A stretch of 64,000 bases of DNA, taken from Pseudomonas farsensis. Its GTDB lineage: Bacteria > Pseudomonadota > Gammaproteobacteria > Pseudomonadales > Pseudomonadaceae. This document shows positions 45,461 to 53,974 of this stretch, one piece after another. The notes below the pieces were generated by a model. It did no database searches, had not been told where the DNA came from, and saw only the letters and a list, made by a program, of their open reading frames with translations. The stretch is taken from assembly GCF_014268805.2 (NCBI RefSeq), contig NZ_JABWRF020000001.1, positions 806,001 through 870,000 of the forward strand. The letters are read 5' to 3'. Each line of letters begins with the position of its first letter. Within the stretch, counting starts at the first letter, position 1. Both the position numbers and the translations under genes were made by a program.

Positions 45461-45943
45461 TCAGCTCGCAGCAATGATGAACTGCACCTGCACCACCCCA
45501 TTGACCATCAGGCTGACCTCATCATCCACCCGCTTGCCCAGCAACTGCTGGCCCAGCGGCGCGCGCGGGGTGATGACGGTGACCCGGTCATCGTCATCAC
45601 CGATCTTCAGCCCCGCACCCTCAGGCCCCAGAAACACCTGCCGCTGCTGCCCGTCCTCATCTTCCAGCCTGACCAGGCAGCCGACCTGCACCCCGCGCGC
45701 CGGGTCGTAATCGCGCAGTGCGAGCTGTTGATAGGTCAGCAGCGCCTGGCGAATCTCCGTCGTGCGTCGGGCTTGCCCGGTCGCCAGGTAGGATGCCTCC
45801 AGCCCCAGCGTGTCGTACTTGTTCTCGGCGATGTTTTCTTCGGCGGTGGCGGTTTCGTAGGCAGTCTGGGCGGCGCGGCGCAGCACCTCGGCGTCATGTT
45901 CGAGGGTGGTGATGATGCGTTGCAACAGGGTGGCTTTGTCCAT
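45461..45943 (-). CDS. GreA/GreB-family elongation-factor-like protein
   Basis: A 160-residue protein with an N-terminal antiparallel coiled coil (LLQRIITTLEHDAEVLRRAAQTAYE) and a C-terminal FKBP-like Gre domain ending ISLMVNG-type (VSLMVNGVVQVQF). The coiled-coil tip reads EENIAENKYD. Compared with the GDLSEN tip of GreA one acidic position appears as Asn and the other Glu is kept, so RNA-cleavage stimulation may be altered. Probable role: secondary-channel factor of RNA polymerase. Its start lies two bases after the stop of the upstream membrane protein gene. Confidence 0.85.
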   Translation of the reverse strand: MDKATLLQRIITTLEHDAEVLRRAAQTAYETATAEENIAENKYDTLGLEASYLATGQARRTTEIRQALLTYQQLALRDYDPARGVQVGCLVRLEDEDGQQRQVFLGPEGAGLKIGDDDDRVTVITPRAPLGQQLLGKRVDDEVSLMVNGVVQVQFIIAAS

Positions 45944-45945
45944 GA

Positions 45946-46338
45946 TCAGTAACAGAACTCCAGCACGTTGGCCTGGCTCTTGTCGGTCGGCGCGGTGCGG
46001 TTCTGCTGCAGCCAGAACTGGCACTTGGGGTTGTTCAGGTTGCGCGGGCTGCCTTGGGCGGCGTCGGCAGCCTGGTTCAACTCCTGTTTGTGCAGGATGT
46101 CCTTGTAGCGTTCGAACATCTGCGCCTGGGCGTCCCCAGCGGGGGCCGCAGGCTGGGCTGGCTGCACGCTGGCTGGTGCGACCGCCTGGGCCAGTGGTTG
46201 CACCTGTTCGGGCCATAATTGCAGGGCCAGCCACAGGCTCAGGGCGATGGCTACGGCACCCAGCCATAGGCCCAAAGCGATGCACAGGGTCAGTTGCACA
46301 GGCTTGAGGGCAATTTTCAGTTCGCGGCGGCGGGGCAT
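45946..46338 (-). CDS. Single-span inner-membrane protein, unknown function
   Basis: A 130-residue protein: basic cytosolic N-terminus (MPRRRELKIALKPVQ), one membrane helix (LCIALGLWLGAVAIALSLWLALQLW), an Ala/Pro/Gln-rich periplasmic linker and a C-terminal region with two Cys (NPKCQFW and LEFCY) that could form a disulfide. An AGGAGG site precedes the ATG. It is tightly linked to the Gre-like gene downstream (two bases apart). I do not recognise the family. Confidence 0.78.
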   Translation of the reverse strand: MPRRRELKIALKPVQLTLCIALGLWLGAVAIALSLWLALQLWPEQVQPLAQAVAPASVQPAQPAAPAGDAQAQMFERYKDILHKQELNQAADAAQGSPRNLNNPKCQFWLQQNRTAPTDKSQANVLEFCY

Positions 46339-46465
46339 GGCAGCCTCCTGGCAGGGCGGTAGGATGGCGGTATTGTCGCATGGCGTGGCAAGGTTTTTCA
46401 GTGGGGTGCTTTTTTTGCGCAGCATTTGTGCGCAGAATTCGCGCTCTTTGCTTGCAGGTACACCG

Positions 46466-47593
46466 ATGAAAGTCACCTGGGACATCTTCTGCACGGTCGT
46501 CGACAACTACGGCGACATCGGCGTGACCTGGCGCCTGGCCCGTCAGTTGGCCGCCGAGCACAACCTCGCGGTGCGTCTGTGGGTGGATGATCTGGGGGCC
46601 TTCGTACGCTTGTGCCCAAGCGCCGCAGCCGCGGCCCCCGTGCAGTGGCAGCAGGGCGTCGAAGTTCGCCAATGGCCTGCGCAATGGCCGGCCGAGGCGG
46701 TGGGGCAGGTAGTAATCGGTGCATTCGCCTGCCAGTTGCCCCATGGGCTTGAGCAAGCCATGGCCGCGCAGCCCGCGCCGCCACTGTGGCTCAACCTTGA
46801 CTACCTCAGCGCTGAACCTTGGGTCGAAGGCTGCCACGGCCTGCCATCGCCCCAAGCCAACGGGCTGCGCAAGATGTTCTTCTTTCCAGGCTTTACCGAG
46901 CGTACCGGCGGGCTGTTGCGCGAAGCGTCGTTGCTGGCCCGCCGTGAAGCCTTTGATGCCGAGGCACGCAATGGGTTTCTGCTGGCACTGGGCGTTGAGG
47001 TTGAGGCAGGTGCCAGGCTGATCTCGCTGTTCGCCTACGAAAACCCGCAGTTGGGCAGTTGGCTGGATGCCTTGGCGGTAGACCCGTGCCCCACGCAGCT
47101 GCTGGTGCCGCACGGGCGCATTCTTGGCGACCTCGGTCACTGGCTGGGTGAGGCGCAGCTTGCCGTGGGCGCAGTACACCGGCGTGGCGCGTTGACGGTG
47201 CAGGTGCTGCCCTTCGTCAGCCAGGATGACTACGACCGCCTGTTGTGGTGCTGCGATTTCAACGCCGTGCGCGGCGAAGACTCATTCGTGCGCGCCCAGT
47301 GGGCAGGGGCGCCGTTGCTGTGGCATATCTATATCCAGGAAGAAAACGCCCACTGGGAAAAACTGGAAGCTTTTCTGGCGCTTTATCGACAGGGTTTGTC
47401 GGAAGCTGCCGGCCATGCACTGACTGGGCTGTGGCGGGCGTGGAACATGGACCGGCCGATGGCTGAGGCCTGGCAGGCCCTGCAACCGCACTGGCAAGAA
47501 ATCAGCGCGCATGCCCGCCACTGGTGCGCGGCACAGGCCGCTCAGCCGGACCTTGCGACGAAGCTGGTACAGTTTTATCGAAATTCGCTATGA
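46466..47593 (+). CDS. earP: EF-P arginine rhamnosyltransferase
   Basis: A 375-residue GT-B glycosyltransferase (DUF2331) that attaches rhamnose from dTDP-L-rhamnose to Arg32 of elongation factor P. It begins MKVTWDIFCTVVDNYGDIGVTWRLARQLA, with the conserved Asp residues in the DNYGDIG loop, and has FNAVRGEDSFVRAQWAGAP, the C-terminal nucleotide-binding block. It is immediately upstream of efp, and that EF-P carries Arg at position 32, which makes the assignment strong. The donor pathway (rml genes) lies outside the window. Confidence 0.96.
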   Translation: MKVTWDIFCTVVDNYGDIGVTWRLARQLAAEHNLAVRLWVDDLGAFVRLCPSAAAAAPVQWQQGVEVRQWPAQWPAEAVGQVVIGAFACQLPHGLEQAMAAQPAPPLWLNLDYLSAEPWVEGCHGLPSPQANGLRKMFFFPGFTERTGGLLREASLLARREAFDAEARNGFLLALGVEVEAGARLISLFAYENPQLGSWLDALAVDPCPTQLLVPHGRILGDLGHWLGEAQLAVGAVHRRGALTVQVLPFVSQDDYDRLLWCCDFNAVRGEDSFVRAQWAGAPLLWHIYIQEENAHWEKLEAFLALYRQGLSEAAGHALTGLWRAWNMDRPMAEAWQALQPHWQEISAHARHWCAAQAAQPDLATKLVQFYRNSL

Positions 47594-47641
47594 TATGCGG
47601 CCTCGATTTTTATAAATCCATCCAGATTCGGATACTTCGTA

Positions 47642-48214
47642 ATGAAAACTGGTAAAGAGCTGAAACCCGGTACTGTACTGCGTATCGACAACGACCCGTG
47701 GCTGGTACAGAAAGCTGAGTTCACCAAGTCGGGCCGTAACAGCGCGATCATGAAGACCAAGCTGAAGAACCTGCTGACCGGCTACAAGACCGAAACCGTC
47801 TACGGTGCGGACGACAAGCTGGACGACGTGATCCTCGATCGCAAAGAAGCGACCCTGTCGTTCATCAGCGGTGACACCTACACCTTCATGGACACCACCG
47901 ACTACACCATGTACGAGCTGAACGCCGAGGATATCGAAGCCGTTCTGCCGTTCATCGAAGAAGGCATGGAAGACATCTGCGAAGCCGTGTTCTTCGAAGA
48001 CCGTCTGGTGTCGGTAGAGCTGCCGACCACCATCGTGCGTAAAGTTGCCTACACCGAAGGTTCGGCACGTGGCGACACTTCGGGCAAGGTCATGAAACCT
48101 GCCAAGCTGGCCAACGGTACCGAGCTGAGCGTTGCTGACTTCATCGAAATCGACGACCTGATCGAAATCGATACCCGCGACGGCGGTTCGTACAAAGGTC
48201 GCGCCAAGAAGTAA
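47642..48214 (+). CDS. efp: Elongation factor P
   Basis: A 190-residue EF-P, three beta-barrel domains, which relieves ribosomes stalled at polyproline stretches. The modification site reads TKSGRNSA with Arg at position 32, the form recognised by EarP, so no lysylation (EpmA) is expected. The C-terminal barrel contains [20 protein letters not shown]. It is 48 bp after earP. A TATGAT at 47589-47594 at the end of earP could be its own -10 element, though the -35 is weak. A strong terminator follows. Confidence 0.98.
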   Translation: MKTGKELKPGTVLRIDNDPWLVQKAEFTKSGRNSAIMKTKLKNLLTGYKTETVYGADDKLDDVILDRKEATLSFISGDTYTFMDTTDYTMYELNAEDIEAVLPFIEEGMEDICEAVFFEDRLVSVELPTTIVRKVAYTEGSARGDTSGKVMKPAKLANGTELSVADFIEIDDLIEIDTRDGGSYKGRAKK

Positions 48215-48234
48215 TTCTGCTTCTGACGCACCTC

Positions 48235-48261
48235 AAAAACCCGGCCTAGGCCGGGTTTTTT
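48235..48261 (+). terminator. Rho-independent terminator of efp
   Basis: AAAAACCCGGCC and GGCCGGGTTTTT form a 12-pair stem around TA, ending in a T run, 21 bases after the efp stop. The symmetry lets it also serve transcripts from the ohr side. Confidence 0.95.
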
Positions 48262-48297
48262 CGTTTATGGGCCAACTGCGGCGGCTTCAGGCAGAGC

Positions 48298-48726
48298 CTA
48301 GACCGTAACGTGCAGGCGCACGTCTACGTTGCCGCGGGTGGCGTTGGAGTAAGGGCAGACCAGGTGGGCTTTTTCGACCAGTGCTTCAGCATCGGCCTGG
48401 GCCAGGCCTGGCAGGTTGATGTTCAGGTCGATGTCCAGGCCGAAGCCGCCGGGGATCTGGCCGATACCGACCTTGGCGGTAATCGAGGCGTCGGCGGGCA
48501 GGGCTTTTTTCTCCTGGCCGGCAACGAATTTCAGCGCGCCGATGAAGCAGGCCGAGTAGCCGGCGGCGAACATCTGCTCGGGGTTGGTGCCTTCACCGCC
48601 TGCGCCGCCGAGTTCTTTCGGGGTGCTCAACTTCACTTCCAGCTTGCCGTCACTGGAGCGGGACTTGCCGTCGCGACCGCCGGTAGAGGTGGCTTCTGCG
48701 ATGTACAGCGGAGTGACCTTTTGCAT
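48298..48726 (-). CDS. ohr: Organic hydroperoxide resistance peroxidase
   Basis: A 142-residue thiol peroxidase that reduces organic hydroperoxides. The first redox Cys is in MFAAGYSACFIGALKF and the second in KAHLVCPYSNATRGN, and PKELGGAGGEGTNPEQ is the conserved lead-in to the active site. The GAGG site precedes the ATG at 48726. It is followed on the same strand, upstream, by ohrR; an OhrR-type operator lies 60-80 bases upstream of its start. Confidence 0.97.
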   Translation of the reverse strand: MQKVTPLYIAEATSTGGRDGKSRSSDGKLEVKLSTPKELGGAGGEGTNPEQMFAAGYSACFIGALKFVAGQEKKALPADASITAKVGIGQIPGGFGLDIDLNINLPGLAQADAEALVEKAHLVCPYSNATRGNVDVRLHVTV

Positions 48727-48786
48727 CTTGATGCCTCGCGTTTGTGCTGAGCGCGCTGGGCGCTGGGTGGGTATGGGCTTAACTTA

Positions 48787-48807
48787 GCGTGCAATTATTT
48801 AGCGCGC
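48787..48807. promoter_or_regulatory. Probable OhrR operator upstream of ohr
   Basis: GCGTGCAATTATTTAGCGCG is an AT-cored imperfect palindrome. The same pattern, GCGYRCAATTAWTTAGCGYG, reappears on the opposite strand upstream of ohrR at 49349-49368. Repetition ahead of both the peroxidase and its MarR regulator is strong internal evidence for an operator. Confidence 0.75.
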
Positions 48808-48857
48808 AAGATAAATGTTTGACCATTGGTCGAAACGGCCACATCACAGCATAGACG

Positions 48858-49313
48858 TCAGAGGCTTTCTTGCAGATGTGTGCGCAGTTGCAGCAGGTCG
48901 GCTTGCAGTTTGCGCAACTGCTCGGCGCTGTGCCCGCTCGCTTGCAGGATGCAAGGCGGTACGCGCTGGGCCTGAGCTTGCAGTTCACGGCCTTTGTCGG
49001 TCAGTTGCACCAGCACCACGCGCTCGTCTTCGCGGCTGCGGCTGCGGCTTAATAGCCCCTCGCTCTCCAAGCGCTTGAGCAGCGGGGTGAGTGAACCTGG
49101 GTCGGTCAGCAGCCGCTGGCTGATTTCGCCGACGGTCAGGCCGTCCTGCTCCCACAGCACCAGCATGGCCAGGTACTGCGGGTAGGTCAGGCCCAAGGCT
49201 TGCAGCAGGGGCTTGTAGACCTTGGTCATCAGCAGTGACGTGGAGTGCAGGGCAAAGCAGACCTGGTTATCCAGCAGCAGTGCATCGCAGGGGGCTTTAG
49301 TGTCGGCGTTCAT
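48858..49313 (-). CDS. ohrR: OhrR, organic peroxide-sensing MarR-family repressor
   Basis: A 151-residue MarR protein. The peroxide-sensing Cys is in DNQVCFALHSTSLLMTK near residue 19, with the conserved Tyr residues in KVYKPLL and TYPQYLAMLVL. The winged helix is LTVGEISQRLLTDPGSLTPLLKRLE. Oxidation of the Cys by organic hydroperoxides releases the DNA. It lies upstream of ohr on the same strand, with 131 bp between, and has matching operators ahead of both genes, so it is likely autoregulated. Confidence 0.95.
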   Translation of the reverse strand: MNADTKAPCDALLLDNQVCFALHSTSLLMTKVYKPLLQALGLTYPQYLAMLVLWEQDGLTVGEISQRLLTDPGSLTPLLKRLESEGLLSRSRSREDERVVLVQLTDKGRELQAQAQRVPPCILQASGHSAEQLRKLQADLLQLRTHLQESL

Positions 49314-49348
49314 GCAGGTCCTTGAATTCGATCAAGTGGGAAATCTAT

Positions 49349-49368
49349 CACGCTAATTAATTGTGCGC
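49349..49368. promoter_or_regulatory. Probable OhrR operator upstream of ohrR
   Basis: CACGCTAATTAATTGTGCGC; its complement matches the site upstream of ohr at all but a few positions. It touches the end of the neighbouring LysR gene and sits about 40 bases upstream of the ohrR start. Confidence 0.75.
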
Positions 49369-50325
49369 TCATTGCCAGCGTAGCTCGCTGCGCAGCGCCA
49401 AGTCCCAAGGCGGCATCGGGCAAAAGCGGCTCTTGAGGAATTCGAGCAGCAAACGGCTGCGAGAGTTCGTTTCATGTTCAAGGCGCAGGGCATAGATGCC
49501 GCTGGTCTCGGCCGCAGGCAGCCCGGCATCGCAGAAAAGCGGCACCAGTTCGCCGCGCAGCAGGTACTCGCTGATCAGCCAGGTCGGCAGGTGGGCGATA
49601 CCAAGCCCCGCCAGCGCACCGCATAGCAGGGTTTCGGCGTTGTTGGCGCTCATGCGCATGCGCGCCGGGCGATACAGGCGCGACTGGCCTTGCACTTCAA
49701 AGCGCCAGGCGAAGGGCGGGGCCAGGCCGTCCCAGTCGAGGCCGGCGTGTGCCGGCAGCTCGCTGGGGCAGCTTGGCATGCCGTGCTCTGCAAGGTAGGT
49801 GGGGCTGGCGCAGGCGATGCGCACCATGTTGGCCAATGAGGTGGCTACCAGGCGGGTGTCGGCCAGCGGCCCTGCGCGCAGCACCAGGTCGACTTCGCCC
49901 AGGTGGCTGCCGTGCATGTCGACAAAGCTGTCGATCAGGCGCAGTTGCACGTCGAGCCCGGGGTATACCACAAGAAAGTCGGCAATCGCCGGCGCCAGGT
50001 GCCGGCGGCCGAAGGCTGCGGGGGCGTCGATGCGGATCAGCCCCTCCGGTGCGTTGCTCAAGGACACTGCCTCAGCCCGGGCCAGGCGCAGTTCTTCGAT
50101 GATGCGCCGCGCGCGTTCGGCGAAGGCGAAGCCCGCCGGGGTGGCGCGGACAGCGTGGGTACTGCGCGAGAACAGGCGGCTGCCCACGGCGGCCTCCAGG
50201 CTGTCTATGCGCCGGGCCACTGCGGAGGGCGTGAGCGGGTGGCGGCGTGCGGCGGCAGAAAAACTGCCGGTGTCGAGCACGTCGAGAAACAGGCTCAGTT
50301 GTTCGGTAAGAAGGTCGGGGCTCAT
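49369..50325 (-). CDS. LysR-family transcriptional regulator
   Basis: A 318-residue LysR regulator with the helix-turn-helix LFLDVLDTGSFSAAARRHPLTPSAVARRIDSLE and an effector domain beginning near residue 88 (GLIRIDAPAAFGRRHL), the CrgA-like group. The start at 50325 is set by the family N-terminus; the frame is open 85 codons further upstream but that part is antisense to the transporter gene. It is divergent from the TSUP transporter at 50441 (115 bp), its probable target. Confidence 0.92.
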   Translation of the reverse strand: MSPDLLTEQLSLFLDVLDTGSFSAAARRHPLTPSAVARRIDSLEAAVGSRLFSRSTHAVRATPAGFAFAERARRIIEELRLARAEAVSLSNAPEGLIRIDAPAAFGRRHLAPAIADFLVVYPGLDVQLRLIDSFVDMHGSHLGEVDLVLRAGPLADTRLVATSLANMVRIACASPTYLAEHGMPSCPSELPAHAGLDWDGLAPPFAWRFEVQGQSRLYRPARMRMSANNAETLLCGALAGLGIAHLPTWLISEYLLRGELVPLFCDAGLPAAETSGIYALRLEHETNSRSRLLLEFLKSRFCPMPPWDLALRSELRWQ

Positions 50326-50440
50326 GCTCGGGCTCTGCTTGTGCGTAATGCGCATAGCCATTGTGCGCTGCTGTGCGTTTCCCCGCCAGCCACGACTGGG
50401 TAGCATGGGCGCATTGTTCGAACTGGCAGACGAGACGGTA

Positions 50441-51190
50441 ATGATTGAGTGGTTGATGTATATCGCGCTGGGCGCAGCGCTGGGCACCCTGGGCGGGCTG
50501 TTCGGCATTGGTGGGGGGCTGATCGCCATCCCTGCGCTGGGTATTCTGTTTGGCCTTGACCAGCAGATGGCGCAGGGCACCGCCCTGGTAATGGTGGTGC
50601 CGAACGTGCTGCTGGCGCTGTGGCGCTATCACCAGCGCAACCGCATCGAGTTGCGTCATGCGCTGCCGTTGTCGCTGTGCAGCCTGCTGTTTGCCTGGCT
50701 GGGGTCGATGTGGGCGGTGGGCATCGATGCCCATTCGATGCGCCTGGGGTTCGTCGGTTTTCTGGTGGCGCTGGCTGTCTGGAACGTGGCGCGGATGTTC
50801 ATGCGCCTGGCGCCGCCGAGCAATGAGCTGCGTTATTCGTGGCCTTGGCTTGGGGTGCTGGGGTCGTTCTCCGGCACCATGGGCGGTTTGTTCGGGGTGG
50901 GTGGCGCGGTGGTGGCCACGCCGATTCTGACCAGCGTGTTCGGCACCACTCAGGTGGTTGCCCAGGGCTTGTCACTGTCGCTGGCTGCGCCCAGTACTGC
51001 GGTGACGCTGTTGACCTATGGCTTGCACCACAGCGTTGACTGGTCCATCGGCATTGCGCTGGCGGTGGGCGGGTTGCTCAGCATCAGTTGGGGGGTCAAG
51101 CTCGCCCATGCGCTGCCGGAAAAGGTGCTGCGCGGCATGTTCTGCGTGTTTCTGGTGGTGTGCGCGGTGATGTTGGGGTTCGAGCTGTAG
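50441..51190 (+). CDS. TSUP (TauE/SafE) family anion transporter
   Basis: A 249-residue inner-membrane protein with about eight spans. The two internally repeated halves each carry the family pattern: GTLGGLFGIGGGLIAIPAL near the start and GTMGGLFGVGGAVVATPIL in the second half. TSUP proteins move sulfite, sulfoacetate or other anions; no sulfur metabolism genes are adjacent, so the substrate is unknown. I prefer ATG 50441 to the in-frame ATG at 50405. The divergent LysR gene is the likely regulator. Confidence 0.92.
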   Translation: MIEWLMYIALGAALGTLGGLFGIGGGLIAIPALGILFGLDQQMAQGTALVMVVPNVLLALWRYHQRNRIELRHALPLSLCSLLFAWLGSMWAVGIDAHSMRLGFVGFLVALAVWNVARMFMRLAPPSNELRYSWPWLGVLGSFSGTMGGLFGVGGAVVATPILTSVFGTTQVVAQGLSLSLAAPSTAVTLLTYGLHHSVDWSIGIALAVGGLLSISWGVKLAHALPEKVLRGMFCVFLVVCAVMLGFEL

Positions 51191-51218
51191 GCGAGATGCA
51201 ATGGCGCGTGGACTCTGT

Positions 51219-51262
51219 GGGGCTGCTTTGCAGCCCTTTCGCGGCACAAGGCCGCGCCTGCA
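51219..51262. repeat. Single class A REP
   Basis: GGGGCTGCTTTGCAGCCC followed by TTTCGCGGCACAAGGCCGCG is one arm of the class A element without its inverted partner. It lies between the convergent TSUP and DAHP synthase genes. Confidence 0.8.
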
Positions 51263-51309
51263 GAGGTGCGCATTGCAATGTTGCATGCTGCCTCGCCCAC
51301 CAAGGCCTG

Positions 51310-52656
51310 CTAACCCCGAGCGTGCTTGAGGGTTTCGGCAATCATGAACGCCAGCTCCAGCGACTGGTCAGCGTTCATCCGCGGATCACAGTGCGTGTGG
51401 TAGCGGTCGGACAACGCGTCCTCGGTAATCGGCCGCGCCCCGCCAATGCACTCGGTCACGTTCTGCCCGGTCATCTCGATGTGAATGCCCCCCGCATGGC
51501 TGCCTTCGGCCTGGTGCACCTGGAAGAACTGCTTCACTTCATCGAGAATCTGCGCAAAATCCCGCGTCTTGTAACCGCTGCTGGCCTTGATGGTGTTGCC
51601 ATGCATCGGGTCGGAACTCCACAGCACCTTGCGCCCCTCGCGCTCGACACTGCGGATCAGCGTCGGCAGATGGTCGCCGACCTTGCCGGCGCCCATGCGC
51701 ACGATCAGGTTGAGCCTGCCAGGGTCGTTGGCTGGGTTGAGTACATCGATCAGCCGGATCAGCTCCTCGGGGTCCATGCTAGGCCCCACCTTGACCCCGA
51801 TCGGGTTGTGCACGCCACGTAAAAACTCCACGTGAGCGCCGTCGAGCTGGCGGGTGCGGTCGCCAATCCACAACATATGCGCCGAGCAGTCGTAGTAGTC
51901 GCCGGTCAGGCTGTCACTGCGCACAAAGGCTTCTTCATAGTTGAGCAACAGCGCCTCGTGGGCGGTGAAGAAACTGGTTTCGCGTAGCTGCGGCGCGCTG
52001 TCCAGGCCGCAGGCGCGCATGAATGCCAAGGTTTCATCGATGCGGTTGGCCAGTTGGTGGTACTTGTCGGCCAGCGCTGAGTTGGCGATGAAGTCCAGGT
52101 TCCACTTGTGCACCTGATGCAGGTCGGCGAAGCCGCCTTGGGCGAAGGCGCGCAGCAGGTTGAGGCTGGCAGTTGACTGATGGTAGGCCTGCAGCAGGCG
52201 CTCGGGGTCTGGGATGCGGCTGGCGCTATCGAAACCGATGCCGTTGACGATGTCGCCGCGGTAGGCCGGCAGCGTCACGGTGCCTATGGTTTCGTCGTTG
52301 GCTGAGCGGGGCTTGGCGAACTGGCCGGCCATGCGCCCCACCTTGACCACCGGGCAGCCGGCAGCAAAGGTCATGACAATGGCCATCTGCAGCAGCACCT
52401 TGAAGGTGTCGCGGATCTTCGCTGCGGAAAATTCGGCAAAGCTTTCGGCGCAATCGCCGCCCTGCAAAAGAAATGCTCGGCCCTCGGTGACCTCGGCAAA
52501 CTGGCGGCGCAGCTCGCGGGCTTCGCCGGCGAACACCAGAGGTGGGTAGCTGGCCAGGGTCTGCTCGACTTTGAGCAGGTGCGCGGCGTCGGGGTAGGCG
52601 GGTTGCTGCTGGATGGGCAGCGCGCGCCAGCTATCAGGGCTCCAGGGTCGGGTCAT
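51310..52656 (-). CDS. aroF: Class II (plant-type) DAHP synthase
   Basis: A 448-residue 3-deoxy-7-phosphoheptulonate synthase of class II (PhzC/AroA-II type), condensing PEP and erythrose 4-phosphate at the start of the shikimate pathway. Signatures include [19 protein letters not shown] at the start, [27 protein letters not shown], the metal-binding [11 protein letters not shown] and [17 protein letters not shown]. Class II enzymes differ in allosteric control from the AroFGH type. The start at 52656 (MTRPWSP) follows the family; 115 bp separate it from the divergent methyltransferase-like gene. Confidence 0.95.
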   Translation of the reverse strand: MTRPWSPDSWRALPIQQQPAYPDAAHLLKVEQTLASYPPLVFAGEARELRRQFAEVTEGRAFLLQGGDCAESFAEFSAAKIRDTFKVLLQMAIVMTFAAGCPVVKVGRMAGQFAKPRSANDETIGTVTLPAYRGDIVNGIGFDSASRIPDPERLLQAYHQSTASLNLLRAFAQGGFADLHQVHKWNLDFIANSALADKYHQLANRIDETLAFMRACGLDSAPQLRETSFFTAHEALLLNYEEAFVRSDSLTGDYYDCSAHMLWIGDRTRQLDGAHVEFLRGVHNPIGVKVGPSMDPEELIRLIDVLNPANDPGRLNLIVRMGAGKVGDHLPTLIRSVEREGRKVLWSSDPMHGNTIKASSGYKTRDFAQILDEVKQFFQVHQAEGSHAGGIHIEMTGQNVTECIGGARPITEDALSDRYHTHCDPRMNADQSLELAFMIAETLKHARG

Positions 52657-52771
52657 CACAGGCTCTATTATCGGTTGTCGTTCAGGCGTGCAGCCATGGT
52701 ACAGCCGCTGGGGCGCTTGTTGCACCACTGGCATTGGCGGACAATGCGCGTTTTTGCGCAGGGTGGAGCAG

Positions 52772-53527
52772 ATGGCAACGGAGCGGGGCGAGCGGCTGCT
52801 GGCGCGGGTCGAGGATGCATTCGGGGTAATCAGCGTGTATGAGGTCGAGGACTACCGCTTTCTCGAGTTCGGCGATGCCATCGAGCAGAGCTGCACCTTC
52901 ACTGCCGACCCCAGCTGGCTCGAATACGACTACACCCGTGCCATGCTGGTCGGCGCGCTGTGCCATTCTGCGCCGGAAACCGCTCTGTTTCTGGGCCTTG
53001 GAGCCGGTACCCTGACCCAGGCGTGCCTGAAGTACCTGCCGCTGGATGACGTCGAGGCCATCGAGCTGCGTGCCGATGTGCCGCGCCTGGCCATGCAGTA
53101 CATGGGCCTGGATGACGACCCGCGTTTGTATGTGCGCATTGGCGATGCCCTCGAGTTGCTGCCCACTGCCGAACAGGCCGACCTGGTGTTCGTCGACCTC
53201 TATACCGACCATGGCCCCGGTGTCGGGCACCTGGCCTGGACATTCCTCGGCGATTGCCAGAAGAAGCTCAACCCCGGCGGCTGGCTGGTGATCAACCAGT
53301 GGGCTGGCGATGATGGCCGGCCGCTGGGGGCCGCGCTGTTGCGCGGGTTGTACCATCGCCATTACTGGGAACTGCCGGTCAAGGAGGGCAACGTGATCCT
53401 GCTGGTGCCGTCCGATCTGGATCAGCACCTCGACATTGACGGGCTGCGGGCACGGGCCGAGGCGCTTGCCTCGCGGCTGGGGTATTCGCTGGAATATTTG
53501 ATCAAGGACGTCAGGCCGGCCAGTTGA
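52772..53527 (+). CDS. Spermidine synthase-like methyltransferase-fold protein
   Basis: A 251-residue protein with the spermidine synthase/SAM-binding fold: [20 protein letters not shown] (nucleotide loop), [10 protein letters not shown] with the acidic strand end, and [13 protein letters not shown] in the place of the catalytic Asp segment of SpeE. The N-terminal tetramerisation region is short, so polyamine synthesis is not certain; many such SpeE-like proteins have no known substrate. The start at 52772 follows GGTGGAG. Confidence 0.85.
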   Translation: MATERGERLLARVEDAFGVISVYEVEDYRFLEFGDAIEQSCTFTADPSWLEYDYTRAMLVGALCHSAPETALFLGLGAGTLTQACLKYLPLDDVEAIELRADVPRLAMQYMGLDDDPRLYVRIGDALELLPTAEQADLVFVDLYTDHGPGVGHLAWTFLGDCQKKLNPGGWLVINQWAGDDGRPLGAALLRGLYHRHYWELPVKEGNVILLVPSDLDQHLDIDGLRARAEALASRLGYSLEYLIKDVRPAS

Positions 53528-53971
53528 GACGCAGAGGGAGCAGCCTGTTCTGGCCCCATCGCAGGCTATCGCCAGCTCCTGCAAGGGCTGCGTCAGCTGC
53601 GATAGTGGGGGCTGGCTCAATTCGTGTGGGAGCTGGCGATAGCCTGCGATGAGGCCTTTGAAGGAAACGTTTCAGCCTATGTGGGCGGATGGCAACATAC
53701 TGCCCCTTCTCGCTGAAATATTTCTCACGGTAATCAGCAAATTCGTATATAGTACGCGCCGGTCTTTTAGCGGGCCGCAAATCAGGTGGTGCAAATCCTC
53801 CGAATCCAGCTTCGGCTGCATGTCCGCTAGGCGGACCCTCTCACACGTTCATTATTTCAATCGTTTTCGCAAATCCCCGCCGCCAAAACTGCCTGGGTGA
53901 CCTTCTGGTCTTTCAAGGCATGTGCAGTTTTGGAGCATGGGTCTTTGCGGATGCACTCTAGAGGCAGACCC
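53528..53971. other. 444-bp region: inverted repeat plus long helicase leader
   Basis: The left part holds the class C inverted repeat. From about 53748 a TATAGT -10-like hexamer with a poor -35 may start a roughly 210-base leader for the DEAD-box gene. The leader contains small hairpins at 53807-53818 (CAGC-TTCG-GCTG) and 53822-53836 (GTCCGC-TAG-GCGGAC) and the two larger ones described next. No coding frame in it looks real. Confidence 0.5.
53552..53656. repeat. REP-like inverted repeat, class C
   Basis: Arms GGCCCCATCGCAGGCTATCG and near-complement, with CCAGCTCC..GGAGCTGG, the same core as at 21443-21549. The two copies are about 32 kb apart and show this is a repeated element of the genome. 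Confidence 0.85.
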
Positions 53972-53974
53972 ATG
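53883..53974 (+). promoter_or_regulatory. Structured leader enclosing the helicase start codon
   Basis: Two adjacent hairpins precede the DEAD-box start. The first has a perfect ten-pair stem, CCAAAACTGC (53883-53892) with GCAGTTTTGG (53924-53933), with GACC-TTCT-GGTC nested inside. The second pairs CATGGGTCT (53936-53944) with AGACCCATG (53966-53974), which includes the ATG itself; its loop carries the AGAGG ribosome site. Translation should therefore need opening of this stem. Regulation by temperature or by the helicase is an inference. Confidence 0.65.
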
